From positions 1 to 64,000 of the forward strand of contig JAGAIP010000005.1 of NCBI GenBank assembly GCA_017626495.1: a DNA stretch of 64,000 nt, in the 5' to 3' direction. Under the pieces are notes generated by a model, which had not been told where the DNA came from, made no database searches, and worked only from the letters and a program-made list of their open reading frames with translations. This DNA is from Clostridia bacterium. Lineage in GTDB: Bacteria; Bacillota; Clostridia; Christensenellales; Borkfalkiaceae. Below, piece by piece: positions 29,899 to 37,677 of the stretch. Made by a program: the position numbers and the translations under genes. Every line of letters begins with the position of its first letter. Position 1 is the first letter of the stretch.

Positions 29899-30048
29899 AT
29901 GAAAGGCTTGCTATGTAAAAAGTGCGGAAAACTGCACGATTTTTCGTCCGTTTCCGTCTGTTATCGGTGCGGAAACTACTATTGCAAAGATTGTTGCGAC
30001 GAGGGATACTGTCCGAACTGTCTCGACAAACTTTCCCTTATTATGTAA
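29899..30048 (+). CDS. 49-residue four-CxxC zinc protein
   Basis: A very small ORF with a strong AAAAAGGAGTG ribosome site five to six bases before its ATG and an intrinsic terminator right after it. The 49 residues contain four CxxC pairs: Cys6/Cys9, Cys21/Cys24, Cys29/Cys32 (plus Cys33) and Cys38/Cys41. This spacing suits two zinc ions held in cross-brace or zinc-ribbon fashion. I know no named family for it. It stands alone between gyrB (divergent) and the Rnf block. A regulator, anti-sigma-like factor or ribosome partner are all possible; none is shown. Confidence 0.72.
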   Translation: MKGLLCKKCGKLHDFSSVSVCYRCGNYYCKDCCDEGYCPNCLDKLSLIM

Positions 30049-30056
30049 AAACGCGT

Positions 30057-30083
30057 AAAAAAAAGAGGCGACGCCTCTTTTTT
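30057..30083 (+). terminator. Terminator after the 49-residue gene
   Basis: AAAAAAGAGGC and GCCTCTTTTTT pair over 11 bases around a three-base loop, with six T at the 3' side. Confidence 0.85.
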
Positions 30084-30139
30084 CTTTGTGCTTTCCCATA
30101 TATTTTATGGGAATAATCCTCAAAAAACAGAAAAATATA

Positions 30140-30168
30140 TTGCAATTATCCAATAAAAATGGTATGAT
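30140..30168 (+). promoter_or_regulatory. Promoter of the Gx-rnf operon
   Basis: TTGCAA (30140-30145) and TATGAT (30163-30168) are 17 bases apart. The expected start near 30175 leaves a short leader with AAGGAA before the ATG at 30188. It is the only promoter seen ahead of rnfCDGEAB. Confidence 0.7.
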
Positions 30169-30187
30169 TGAAATCAAGGAAACGAAC

Positions 30188-30709
30188 ATGAAGAAAAAAC
30201 GCACCACAAAAAAGCTCGTAACGCTCGCCCTGTTTGTAGCCATGAGTCTCATTATGTTCCTCATCGAATCGCAATTCCCTCCCCTGTTCGTGCCGGGCGC
30301 GAAAATGGGACTTTCCAACCTGTTTTCCCTCCTCGCGCTTCTCTGGTACGGACCCGTCGAGGCTTTCGCCGTCATCGTGGCAAGAACGCTCCTCGGGGCG
30401 CTTTTTTCCAATCCGTTCGCCCTCGTCTATTCCTTTACGGCAGGCATTGCGACCATTCTTCTTTCCGCGTTTCTCTATCGGTTCGTCTTTCCCCGTATAT
30501 CCGTTCTCGCGATTTCCGTTGCGGGCGGAGTGTTTCACAATCTCGTACAGCTCGTCGTCTATATTCTCTTTTCCGAGACGGCTCTGCTCGTCTTTTACGC
30601 CCCCTATCTCGCCCTTGCAGGCGTCCTTTCAGGCACGATTGTAGGACTTACCCTACTTCTGATTATCAAGAAAATCCCTCTTTCGGTGTATCGAAGGATT
30701 TTAGAATAA
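30188..30709 (+). CDS. Gx-family membrane protein (EetB-like), first gene of rnf operon
   Basis: A 173-residue membrane protein with about five helices, of the Hpre_diP_synt_I / Gx transporter family. Recognised from FVPGAKMGLSNLFSLLALLWYGPVEA and the VARTLLGALFSNPFALVYSFTAG region. Members commonly accompany rnf genes, NusG-II proteins and ApbE in Bacillota; from memory, EetB of the Listeria extracellular electron transfer locus belongs to this family. The molecular role is unsettled (possible quinone or flavin-related transport). I start at 30188, where AAGGAA lies six bases upstream. It precedes rnfC by 28 bases. Confidence 0.85.
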   Translation: MKKKRTTKKLVTLALFVAMSLIMFLIESQFPPLFVPGAKMGLSNLFSLLALLWYGPVEAFAVIVARTLLGALFSNPFALVYSFTAGIATILLSAFLYRFVFPRISVLAISVAGGVFHNLVQLVVYILFSETALLVFYAPYLALAGVLSGTIVGLTLLLIIKKIPLSVYRRILE

Positions 30710-30737
30710 ACAAAAAACAGATAAAGGAGTTTCACAA

Positions 30738-32003
30738 GTGAAAGCGATCAAAGCAAAATACGCCTTTCACGGCGTGCACGTTCCCGACAAAAAGGCTCTT
30801 GCCAGTGGCAAGCCCATCGAGAACGCACCCGAACAGGACGTACTGAACATTTCTCTTTCGCAATGCCTTGGCAAGCCCTCCACCCCCTGTGTAGCAGTCG
30901 GCGACAGAGTAAAACAAGGACAGATCATCGCCGAAGCAGGCGGATTCATCGGAGCAAAGATCCATGCACCCGTCAGCGGTACGGTAAAGAGCGTGACGGG
31001 ATCCATCATTCTCGAAAACGATAAGTTATACGAAACGGATTACCTTCCCCCTCTCGAAAACCCCACCCCGGACGAGATCAAACAGCGCGTCGGCGCGGCA
31101 GGCATCGTCGGTATGGGCGGCGCCGGATTCCCCACCTTCGTCAAGCTTAACCCTCAGGACAAGGTCGATACCCTCGTTCTGAACGGCGCGGAATGCGAGC
31201 CTTACCTTACCTGCGATCACCGTATCATGATTGAAAAGACGAACGAGATCGCCGAGGGAATCGCCCTTCTCAAAAAGGCGCTGGGCGTGGAGAACGTATT
31301 TATCGGCATCGAGGCGAATAAACCCGACGCCATCGAGGCGTTCGAGGCATTCGACTTCATTCAACCCGTCGTTCTCAAAAAGCAGTACCCCGTCGGAAGC
31401 GAAAAGCACCTCATCTATGCATGCACGGGCAGAAAAGTCGCTCCCGGGAAACTTCCCGCGTCCGCAGGCTGCATCGTACAGAACGTCGCTACCTGTCTCG
31501 CGATTTACGAGGCGGTCAAGTTCGGAAAACCCCTCATCGAGAGAGTGTTGACCGTTTCGGGCGGAGCCGTAAAAGAAGCGAAGAACTACCTCGTCAAAAT
31601 CGGTACTCCCCTGTCCGCGCTCCTGCAAGACAACCTCACAGAGGACGCGGAGAAAATCGTCTGCGGCGGCCCCATGACGGGCGTCGCGCTCAAAGACCTC
31701 GACAAAACCGTAACCAAGACCACGGGCGGACTGGTTGCCATGACCGTAAAGGAAACCAACGTCGAACAGCCCACCGCTTGCCTTTCCTGCGGTAAATGCG
31801 CGGACGTTTGCCCCATGAATCTCATGCCCATGAACACCGAGTTCTACACGGATGCAGGCGATTACGAAATGGCGGCGAAGAAAGGCGGCGTGATGAACTG
31901 CATCGAATGCGGCGCCTGCGCTTACGTCTGCCCTGCGCGTCGTCCCCTCGTACAGAGCATCAGAAAGGCAAAAGCAGAGATCAGAAAAGGAGGTAACAAA
32001 TGA
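30738..32003 (+). CDS. rnfC: Rnf complex subunit C (NAD and ferredoxin side)
   Basis: A 421-residue peripheral subunit that binds FMN and NAD(H) and passes electrons through two [4Fe-4S] clusters. The N-terminus has GVHVPDKKALASGKPIE and the biotinyl/lipoyl-like HAPVSGTVKSV. The Rossmann-like part shows GMGGAGFPTFVKL and LNGAECEPYLTCDHR. Cluster motifs are CLSCGKCADVCP and CIECGACAYVCP near the C-terminus. The start is GTG at 30738 with AAAGGAGT upstream. It overlaps rnfD by four bases. Confidence 0.96.
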   Translation: MKAIKAKYAFHGVHVPDKKALASGKPIENAPEQDVLNISLSQCLGKPSTPCVAVGDRVKQGQIIAEAGGFIGAKIHAPVSGTVKSVTGSIILENDKLYETDYLPPLENPTPDEIKQRVGAAGIVGMGGAGFPTFVKLNPQDKVDTLVLNGAECEPYLTCDHRIMIEKTNEIAEGIALLKKALGVENVFIGIEANKPDAIEAFEAFDFIQPVVLKKQYPVGSEKHLIYACTGRKVAPGKLPASAGCIVQNVATCLAIYEAVKFGKPLIERVLTVSGGAVKEAKNYLVKIGTPLSALLQDNLTEDAEKIVCGGPMTGVALKDLDKTVTKTTGGLVAMTVKETNVEQPTACLSCGKCADVCPMNLMPMNTEFYTDAGDYEMAAKKGGVMNCIECGACAYVCPARRPLVQSIRKAKAEIRKGGNK

Positions 32004-33028
32004 AACAGTTAGTCGTCTCCACGCCCCCGCACCTGAAAACGAGCCGTACGACCAAGCACATCATGATCGACGTGTGCGTCGCGCTCCTTCCTGCGGCAAT
32101 CATGGGCGTCGTCCTTTTCGGACTCAACGCTCTCTACGTCGTTCTACTCTCTGTTGCAAGCGCCGTTTTGGCGGAATATATCTACGCACTCATCGCAAAT
32201 AAAGTATGGAAGAACGTTTCCTACTTCGGTTCGTTCTGGAAACAGTTCGATTTCACATCCGTGGTGACGGGACTTCTCCTCGCCATGGTCATTCCCGCGT
32301 CCGTTCCCCTTTACTACCCCGTACTCGGAAGCATCTTCGCGATCGTAGTCGTCAAAATGCTCTTTGGCGGAACGGGTAAAAACGTCGTCAACCCCGCAAT
32401 CGCAGGAAGAATTTTCCTCTTCATTTCCTTCGCGGCAATGACAGCGTATCCCATCGCAAAGGATTTCGGACTCATCAGCGTCATTCCCCCCGTTGAAAAC
32501 GACGTCACGACGGGCGCAACCCCCCTCACGGGAATTCTTGCAGGCTCTACCGTAAAATTCACGCAGGGCATGCTCCTCAACTGGCTCTTCGGATTCGGCA
32601 TGGGCGGATGTATCGGCGAGGTCTGCAAAATCGGACTTTTGCTCGGATACGTTTACCTCGTCGTCAGAAAGGTCATCAAATTCTGGCAGCCTCTTCTCTA
32701 TATCGCTGTTTGCGGACTGATGACCGTCGCGCTTAACGGCTTTGACTTTACTTATTTCCTTCCCTCCATTCTTACGGGCGGACTTCTTCTCGGCGCGATC
32801 TTTATGGCGACCGATTACGTAACCTCCCCCAAATCCGACCTCGGCAACGTGATTTACTACGTCGCGCTCGGACTCATCACCGCAGGACTTCGTCAGGCAA
32901 CGGGCATTGAAGTCGTATCGTTCGCAATCATGCTCATGAACCTCGTCGTTCCTCTCATCGACCGTTTTGTTCCCTGCGTTCCTTTCGGAACAAAGAGAGA
33001 AAAGAAAGCAAAGGAGGCAAAAGCATGA
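32000..33028 (+). CDS. rnfD: Rnf complex subunit D, flavinylated membrane subunit
   Basis: A 342-residue integral membrane protein related to NqrB, with about nine to ten helices. It carries a covalent FMN attached by ApbE to the threonine of the (S/T)GAT motif; here this is Thr171-Gly172-Ala173-Thr174, followed by Pro-Leu (VTTGATPLTG). Other marks are KNVVNPAIAGR and the FMATDYVTSPKS segment. AAAAGGAGG precedes the ATG. It hands electrons toward RnfG on the outer side and takes part in ion pumping. Confidence 0.95.
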   Translation: MKQLVVSTPPHLKTSRTTKHIMIDVCVALLPAAIMGVVLFGLNALYVVLLSVASAVLAEYIYALIANKVWKNVSYFGSFWKQFDFTSVVTGLLLAMVIPASVPLYYPVLGSIFAIVVVKMLFGGTGKNVVNPAIAGRIFLFISFAAMTAYPIAKDFGLISVIPPVENDVTTGATPLTGILAGSTVKFTQGMLLNWLFGFGMGGCIGEVCKIGLLLGYVYLVVRKVIKFWQPLLYIAVCGLMTVALNGFDFTYFLPSILTGGLLLGAIFMATDYVTSPKSDLGNVIYYVALGLITAGLRQATGIEVVSFAIMLMNLVVPLIDRFVPCVPFGTKREKKAKEAKA

Positions 33029-34446
33029 CCGTAAAACAATTTTTCAAGAGCGCGGCTTTCAAAGCGCTTGCCGTCCTTCTCTCCATCACCGTCGTGTGCG
33101 GAGGCGTTCTCGCCGTTGCAAACGACCTCTTCTACGTTTCGGAAGAGGAAGTCAATCTGCGTTCCTATTCCAAACTGCTCGACAACGATAAAGTCGTAGA
33201 CGACAAGCTCCTCACCGAACCCTATGCGTCCGGCGACGGCGTCGTCAACAAAGTCGCTCTGACCGAAAAGGGAGATTACCTCGTCCAGGCGACCGGCGAC
33301 GGCGGCTACAAAGGCTCCGTTACCGTATGGGTTCTCTTCGGATTCGAGAACGGAAAGTTCAAAGGCATCAAAAAGGTACAGTATGCGTCCGACGAAGGCG
33401 AAACGCTGATGGCGAACCTCACGTCCGCATACTATCAGAATTTCGCAAACCATAACGAGGAAGTCCTCGCAGGCGGCATCTTCTCCGTAGACAGCAGCGA
33501 AGGCATCTGCAACGTGGTTACGGGAACGACCAAATCCTCTACCGCGATTGCAAACGCAGTCAACTCCGCACTCGGCTACGTGCGCGCCGTCATTCTCGGA
33601 CAGGGCGACAATCCTACCCCCGAACAACCCAAGCTCTACGAAAAGAACGTCAAAGACGTTAACGTCAAGATCAGCGGCAACACCGTAACCTATACGCTGA
33701 CCGTAAAGGCGCTCGGCGATCCCGACAACTTCGACTTCAAGATTGCCGTTACCGACGGAAAGATCGACTCCTTCGAGATCACCAAGAACGGCACGACCGA
33801 TTCTTACCTCGGCGCGTTCGGCAAAGTTGACTTCTCCACCTATATGGTAGGCAAGACGTACGCAGAACTTTCCGCGCTCATCGGCAAAGACGGTACGGAA
33901 CAAATCAAGACAAGCTACGTTGAAAGCGGCTCCTTCAACACGCTCACGACGGGCGCTTCCTACTCCTGCATCATGACGCTCATCGCAGGCGCATACGCAA
34001 CGGGCAACTACGAGGCATACCTCGCAGAAGGCTCCGCTCCCGCGCACCCCGTCTATTATGCGGAGAACGTCAAAAGCGCAACGCAGGAAGTTGACGGCAA
34101 TACCGTAACCTATACGCTGACCGTAAAGGCGCTCGGCGATCCCGATAACTTCGACTTCAAGATTGCAGTTACCGACGGAAAGATCGACTCCTTCGAAATC
34201 ACTAAGAACGGCACGACCGATTCTTACCTCGACGCGTTCGGCAAAGTTGACTTCTCCACCTATATGGTAGGCAAGACTTACGCAGAACTTTCCGCGCTCA
34301 TCGGCATGGACGGAACGGAAAAAATCAAGACAAGTTACGTTGAAAGCGGCTCCTTCAATACGCTCACGACGGGCGCTTCCTACTCCTGCATCATGACGCT
34401 CATCGCAGGCGCTTATGCGACGGGCAACTATGACTTGTATGTGTGA
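33025..34446 (+). CDS. rnfG: Extended RnfG with three FMN-binding domains
   Basis: A 473-residue RnfG, more than twice the usual length of about 180-210. Residues 1-32 are the membrane anchor. Residues about 33-190 are the ordinary RnfG FMN domain, with the attachment motif Thr166-Gly-Thr-Thr169-Lys-Ser171 (a variant of SGATxS). A Pro-rich linker (GDNPTPEQP) leads to two further copies of an FMN-binding-like domain, residues about 205-340 and 345-473. These two are almost identical (3-4 differences over 113 residues) and each ends in LTTGASYSC, giving candidate flavin sites at Ser312 and Ser452. The family normally has one FMN on the outer face. The extra domains should extend the outer electron path. 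No frameshift is present. Confidence 0.92.
   Translation: MTVKQFFKSAAFKALAVLLSITVVCGGVLAVANDLFYVSEEEVNLRSYSKLLDNDKVVDDKLLTEPYASGDGVVNKVALTEKGDYLVQATGDGGYKGSVTVWVLFGFENGKFKGIKKVQYASDEGETLMANLTSAYYQNFANHNEEVLAGGIFSVDSSEGICNVVTGTTKSSTAIANAVNSALGYVRAVILGQGDNPTPEQPKLYEKNVKDVNVKISGNTVTYTLTVKALGDPDNFDFKIAVTDGKIDSFEITKNGTTDSYLGAFGKVDFSTYMVGKTYAELSALIGKDGTEQIKTSYVESGSFNTLTTGASYSCIMTLIAGAYATGNYEAYLAEGSAPAHPVYYAENVKSATQEVDGNTVTYTLTVKALGDPDNFDFKIAVTDGKIDSFEITKNGTTDSYLDAFGKVDFSTYMVGKTYAELSALIGMDGTEKIKTSYVESGSFNTLTTGASYSCIMTLIAGAYATGNYDLYV
33676..34434 (+). repeat. Tandem duplication inside rnfG
   Basis: Two 339-base units at 33676-34014 and 34096-34434, offset by 420 bases, are nearly identical in DNA as well as protein; most differences are silent. 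This points to a recent duplication or to gene conversion. Confidence 0.9.
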
Positions 34447-34454
34447 GGTGACAT

Positions 34455-35108
34455 ATGAATAAATACGCTAAAATCTCAATCAACGGTTTAGTTTGGAATA
34501 ACCCCACCTTCAAGCTCATGCTCGGTATGTGCGCCACGCTCGCACTCACCACGACCGCCGTCAACGGCATCGGCATGGGACTTACGGTAACGGTCATTCT
34601 CCTTCTCTCGAACGTACTCATCTCCCTTCTCAGAAAGGCGATTCCCTCGTCCGTTCGTATCCCCGCTTACGTCGTCATCATCGCGACGCTCGTCACGATC
34701 GTCAGAATGGTACTGTTCAAGTATCTCCCCGACCTGTACGACGCAATGGGCGTGTTCCTTCCCCTCATCGTCGTCAACTGCATCATCCTGGGCAGAGCCG
34801 AGGCGTTCGCGTCGAAGAATCCCGTCCTCGATTCCGCAGTGGACGGACTTGCGACGGGGCTCGGGTTTACCCTTGCGCTTACCACGATGGGAATCATTCG
34901 CGAACTTCTCGGAAAAGGCTCCCTCTTCGGGATTCAAATCATGAATTTCTCGATCGGTTTCTTCTCCTCTTCCGCAGGCGCGTTCTTCGTGTACGGCATT
35001 TGCATCATGCTCTTCACGCAGATCTCTGAATCCATTCAGCTTTCCCGTAAGGAAAAACAGGGCAGAGAGCTTCGCAAGAATCTACTCAATCAGGAGGTAC
35101 AGGCATGA
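34455..35108 (+). CDS. rnfE: Rnf complex subunit E
   Basis: A 217-residue integral membrane subunit with six helices, homologous to NqrD and to RnfA. Family features are NGLVWNNPTFKLMLGMCATLA at the start and FLPLIVVNCIILGRAEAFASK in the middle. RnfA and RnfE form an inverted pair around a membrane iron-sulfur cluster; one cysteine of that cluster is in LGMCATLA and another in VVNCIILG. GAGGTG precedes the ATG. The stop overlaps the rnfA start. Confidence 0.95.
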   Translation: MNKYAKISINGLVWNNPTFKLMLGMCATLALTTTAVNGIGMGLTVTVILLLSNVLISLLRKAIPSSVRIPAYVVIIATLVTIVRMVLFKYLPDLYDAMGVFLPLIVVNCIILGRAEAFASKNPVLDSAVDGLATGLGFTLALTTMGIIRELLGKGSLFGIQIMNFSIGFFSSSAGAFFVYGICIMLFTQISESIQLSRKEKQGRELRKNLLNQEVQA

Positions 35109-35716
35109 ACTTCTTCACTTTATTAGTCGCCGTACTCGTTTCCGCCGTATTTGTAAATAACTTCATTCTGGTACAATTCCTCGGAATTTGCCCCTTCCTC
35201 GGCGTTTCCAAAAAGACGAGTTCCGCGTTCGGCATGGGCATGGCGGTTACCGTCGTCATGGTACTCGCTACCCTCGTAACCTATCCTCTGTATCAGTTCG
35301 TTTTGGTTCCCCTCAACATCGCGTATCTCGAAATCATCTTCTTTATCTTCGTCATCGCCGCCCTCGTACAGATGCTCGAAAAGATCTTGCAGAAGTTCAT
35401 TCCCTCGCTGTACAGCACGATGGGAATCTACCTTCCCCTCATTACGACCAACTGTGCGATCCTCGGCGTTGCCGAACTCGTCATCGACGAAGCGCAGATG
35501 CTCAAAGCGCTCGGCATCGCGTCCATGAACCTCGGCGTCGCACTTTTGTATGCGGTGTTTGCAGGTCTCGGATTCACCCTTGCCATCGTGATTATGAGCG
35601 GACTTCGCGAGAAGATGGATAAACTCAGACTTCCCAAAGCGATTGCAGGCGCGCCCATCACGATGATTGCCGCTTGCTTTATGGCTATGGCATTCTACGT
35701 ATTCACGTTGATTTAA
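35105..35716 (+). CDS. rnfA: Rnf complex subunit A
   Basis: A 203-residue six-helix membrane subunit, homologous to NqrE. Motifs are NNFILVQFLGICPFLGVSKK and YLPLITTNCAILGVAE, which supply the cysteines of the iron-sulfur cluster shared with RnfE. AGGAGG precedes the ATG, and the gene starts four bases before the rnfE stop. Length is normal and no substitutions in the motifs are seen. Confidence 0.96.
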   Translation: MNFFTLLVAVLVSAVFVNNFILVQFLGICPFLGVSKKTSSAFGMGMAVTVVMVLATLVTYPLYQFVLVPLNIAYLEIIFFIFVIAALVQMLEKILQKFIPSLYSTMGIYLPLITTNCAILGVAELVIDEAQMLKALGIASMNLGVALLYAVFAGLGFTLAIVIMSGLREKMDKLRLPKAIAGAPITMIAACFMAMAFYVFTLI

Positions 35717-35726
35717 GGAGGAAAGC

Positions 35727-36533
35727 ATGAATTTACTCGTTTCCATTCAATGGGGTCAGGTCGGAATCGTCGTCGGCATCTTTGCGGCGATTGCGATTGC
35801 CTTGACCGCTCTCATTCTTCTCATCGTTAAACTCTGCAAAGTCGAGACGGACGAAAGAGCCGAGGCAGTCCTCGAAAAACTCGCAGGCGCAAACTGCGGA
35901 GGATGCGGCTGTTCGGGTTGCTCCGACTTCGCGAAAAAACTCTGCCACGGAGAGGCGAAACTTTCCTCCTGCCATGTAACCGATTCGGCGAATAAAGCAG
36001 AAATCGCATCCCTTCTCGGCATCGAGGTCGGACACACCGAACCTACCGTCATGATCGTCGCGTGCAGCGGCGGAGACAACGCAAAGAATTCCTGTACATA
36101 CGTCGGAAATCCTTCCTGTGACGCAATCGTTTCCGTAGGCGGAAACAAAGTCTGTTCCTTCGGTTGCGAAGGCGGCGGAACCTGCGCGGCGGTTTGCCCT
36201 CAGAAGGCGATCACCATCGAGGAAGGTCGTTCGCATATCAACACCGACAGATGTATCTCCTGCGGCACCTGCGCGCTGAATTGTCCCAAGGCAATTTTAA
36301 GACGCATTCCCGTCTCTGCGCCCGTATACGTCGCCTGCTCCTCCAACTGCAAGGGTAAGGACGTCATGAACGCCTGCACGAAGGGTTGCATCGGTTGCGG
36401 ACTTTGCGCAAAGAACTGTCCTAGCGGCGCGATCACGATGGTCAACAATCTTCCCGTCATCGACTACAAGAAGTGTACGGGATGCCTGACCTGCGTCGGA
36501 AAATGCCCCAGAAAGGTCATCGTTCAACGCTGA
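35727..36533 (+). CDS. rnfB: Rnf complex subunit B, iron-sulfur electron entry subunit
   Basis: A 268-residue subunit with an N-terminal helix (about 10-35) and a soluble cytosolic part with several [4Fe-4S] clusters. The first cluster motif is ANCGGCGCSGCSDFAKKL; later cysteine sets are SCDAIVSVGGNKVCSFGCEG, CISCGTCALNCP, CIGCGLCAKNCP and CTGCLTCVGKCP. It receives electrons from reduced ferredoxin. It is the last gene of the operon, ten bases after rnfA, with AAGGAGG upstream and a terminator downstream. Confidence 0.96.
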   Translation: MNLLVSIQWGQVGIVVGIFAAIAIALTALILLIVKLCKVETDERAEAVLEKLAGANCGGCGCSGCSDFAKKLCHGEAKLSSCHVTDSANKAEIASLLGIEVGHTEPTVMIVACSGGDNAKNSCTYVGNPSCDAIVSVGGNKVCSFGCEGGGTCAAVCPQKAITIEEGRSHINTDRCISCGTCALNCPKAILRRIPVSAPVYVACSSNCKGKDVMNACTKGCIGCGLCAKNCPSGAITMVNNLPVIDYKKCTGCLTCVGKCPRKVIVQR

Positions 36534-36546
36534 TCGATTCAAAATG

Positions 36547-36578
36547 AAAAAACGCATTGCCACGGCAATGCGTTTTTT
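36547..36578 (+). terminator. Terminator of the rnf operon
   Basis: AAAAAACGCATTGCC and GGCAATGCGTTTTTT pair over up to 15 bases with a tiny loop, with T on the + strand side. Confidence 0.9.
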
Positions 36579-36600
36579 ATTTAACCGTCATTTCACGGTA

Positions 36601-36636
36601 ACAAAATAGCGCCCTCGGCAAGTTGCCGAGGGCGCT
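36601..36636 (-). terminator. Terminator of the apbE operon
   Basis: AGCGCCCTCGGC and GCCGAGGGCGCT arms (36608-36636) are followed on the - strand by ATTTTGTT. It faces the rnf terminator across 29 bases. Confidence 0.8.
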
Positions 36637-36641
36637 GTGAT

Positions 36642-37220
36642 TCATTCGTTTTTCAATGCAAAAAATTGCGTCTTGCAATGGGAAAGCGCGAGATACCTTC
36701 TTCGGTTCATGCGAAGAAACGAACGCTCGATGAAAAACACGTCGACGGATTCCCATATGAACACCCATGCGAAAATGTCTGCGATCTCGATGAGTATCTC
36801 GTTTTCGGTGAAATGCATGAGGAACGCCATCATGAGAAAGCCCACTACGCCGACCGCAAAGAGAATAATCGCGTCGATTGCGTTCTTTCTCATGCGCTTC
36901 TCATTTTCAGCGTATTGCCTTAAAAACGTCTCATGAATGGCTTCCGTATATACTTTTTGTTCGGTTTCGTCGATACAATTCGAATGAATGTGAACGGCGA
37001 CGGGTTGCTCAGGAGGAAAAGACAACGCTCCCTTTTCGAGGAAAGACGCTACTTCCTCGGAGACGACTTCTTTGCCCGAATAAGAGAACGGAGAGAGAAA
37101 CGCGCTGTCGTCCCTGACCGTCATGAATACGACGGCTCTCCCCTCTTCGTCACGGACGATTTCCCGTTCCTTTAAGCGTTGTTTTGCTATTTTTCTTAAT
37201 TCTCTGATGGATTGAATCAT
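36642..37220 (-). CDS. Unknown two-helix membrane protein of the apbE operon
   Basis: A 192-residue protein with no family I recognise. The N-terminal 110 residues are soluble and charged (RELRKIAKQRLKEREIVRDE, then a VRDDSAFLSPFSYSGKEV stretch). Two hydrophobic helices follow at about 113-135 and 140-160, then a basic C-terminus (RSFLRMNRRRYLALSHC). It starts four bases after the NusG-II gene stop and so is cotranscribed with apbE. Membership in this operon suggests a link to the flavin electron chain, for example assembly, but this is only inferred from context. Confidence 0.72.
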   Translation of the reverse strand: MIQSIRELRKIAKQRLKEREIVRDEEGRAVVFMTVRDDSAFLSPFSYSGKEVVSEEVASFLEKGALSFPPEQPVAVHIHSNCIDETEQKVYTEAIHETFLRQYAENEKRMRKNAIDAIILFAVGVVGFLMMAFLMHFTENEILIEIADIFAWVFIWESVDVFFIERSFLRMNRRRYLALSHCKTQFFALKNE

Positions 37221-37224
37221 ATGT

Positions 37225-37677
37225 TTACCCTACGGACGGATCAAAATTAAGCTCTCCCGCGCATATAATCAGGCGGTGAGGCATGCACTCGATAAACCCT
37301 CCCTGATCGGTGATCGGCGCCATATAGACGCAATCGCGGTGCATGGAGCAGTTCGCCTCCAACATCTTGACGTAACCTTCCTTCTTCACGATCAATACGT
37401 TCCGCGCATCGCCTTCGGTAATCGTGACGAGATACCCCTCTTCCGTCTGTTCGACCGTTACTCCTTCCGACGCTTTGACGGTATCGTGTAGGAAATCATA
37501 GGTAAAAATCACTTGGTTATCGCGCAAAATCTGAATCTGTTCGAGATCGGACTTGTTTCGGCTCAACCCCGTCGCTAGAAACGTCGCTACGATCAGTGCG
37601 ACGAGCGCAATATATACGATGACGTCTCCTTTCTTGAAGAACGGAGACTTTTTCGCCTGTTCTAACCGATCATTCAT
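37225..37677 (-). CDS. NusG-II-domain membrane protein (EetA-like)
   Basis: A 150-residue protein with one N-terminal helix (about 20-40) and an outward NusG domain II. Signature residues are ANCSMHRDCVYMAPI, then GGFIECMPHRLIIC, which keeps the Cys...Cys pattern of the family. It is not the transcription factor NusG. Such proteins are found beside FMN-binding proteins, ApbE and Gx-family proteins; from memory, Listeria EetA is of this type. It overlaps the apbE stop by eight bases. Its precise function is unknown, perhaps assembly or electron transfer. Confidence 0.85.
   Translation of the reverse strand: MNDRLEQAKKSPFFKKGDVIVYIALVALIVATFLATGLSRNKSDLEQIQILRDNQVIFTYDFLHDTVKASEGVTVEQTEEGYLVTITEGDARNVLIVKKEGYVKMLEANCSMHRDCVYMAPITDQGGFIECMPHRLIICAGELNFDPSVG

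Noticed and set aside
36547-36636. A small RNA gene between the two facing hairpins
   Set aside because: Each hairpin fits as the terminator of the gene running into it, and no promoter lies between them.
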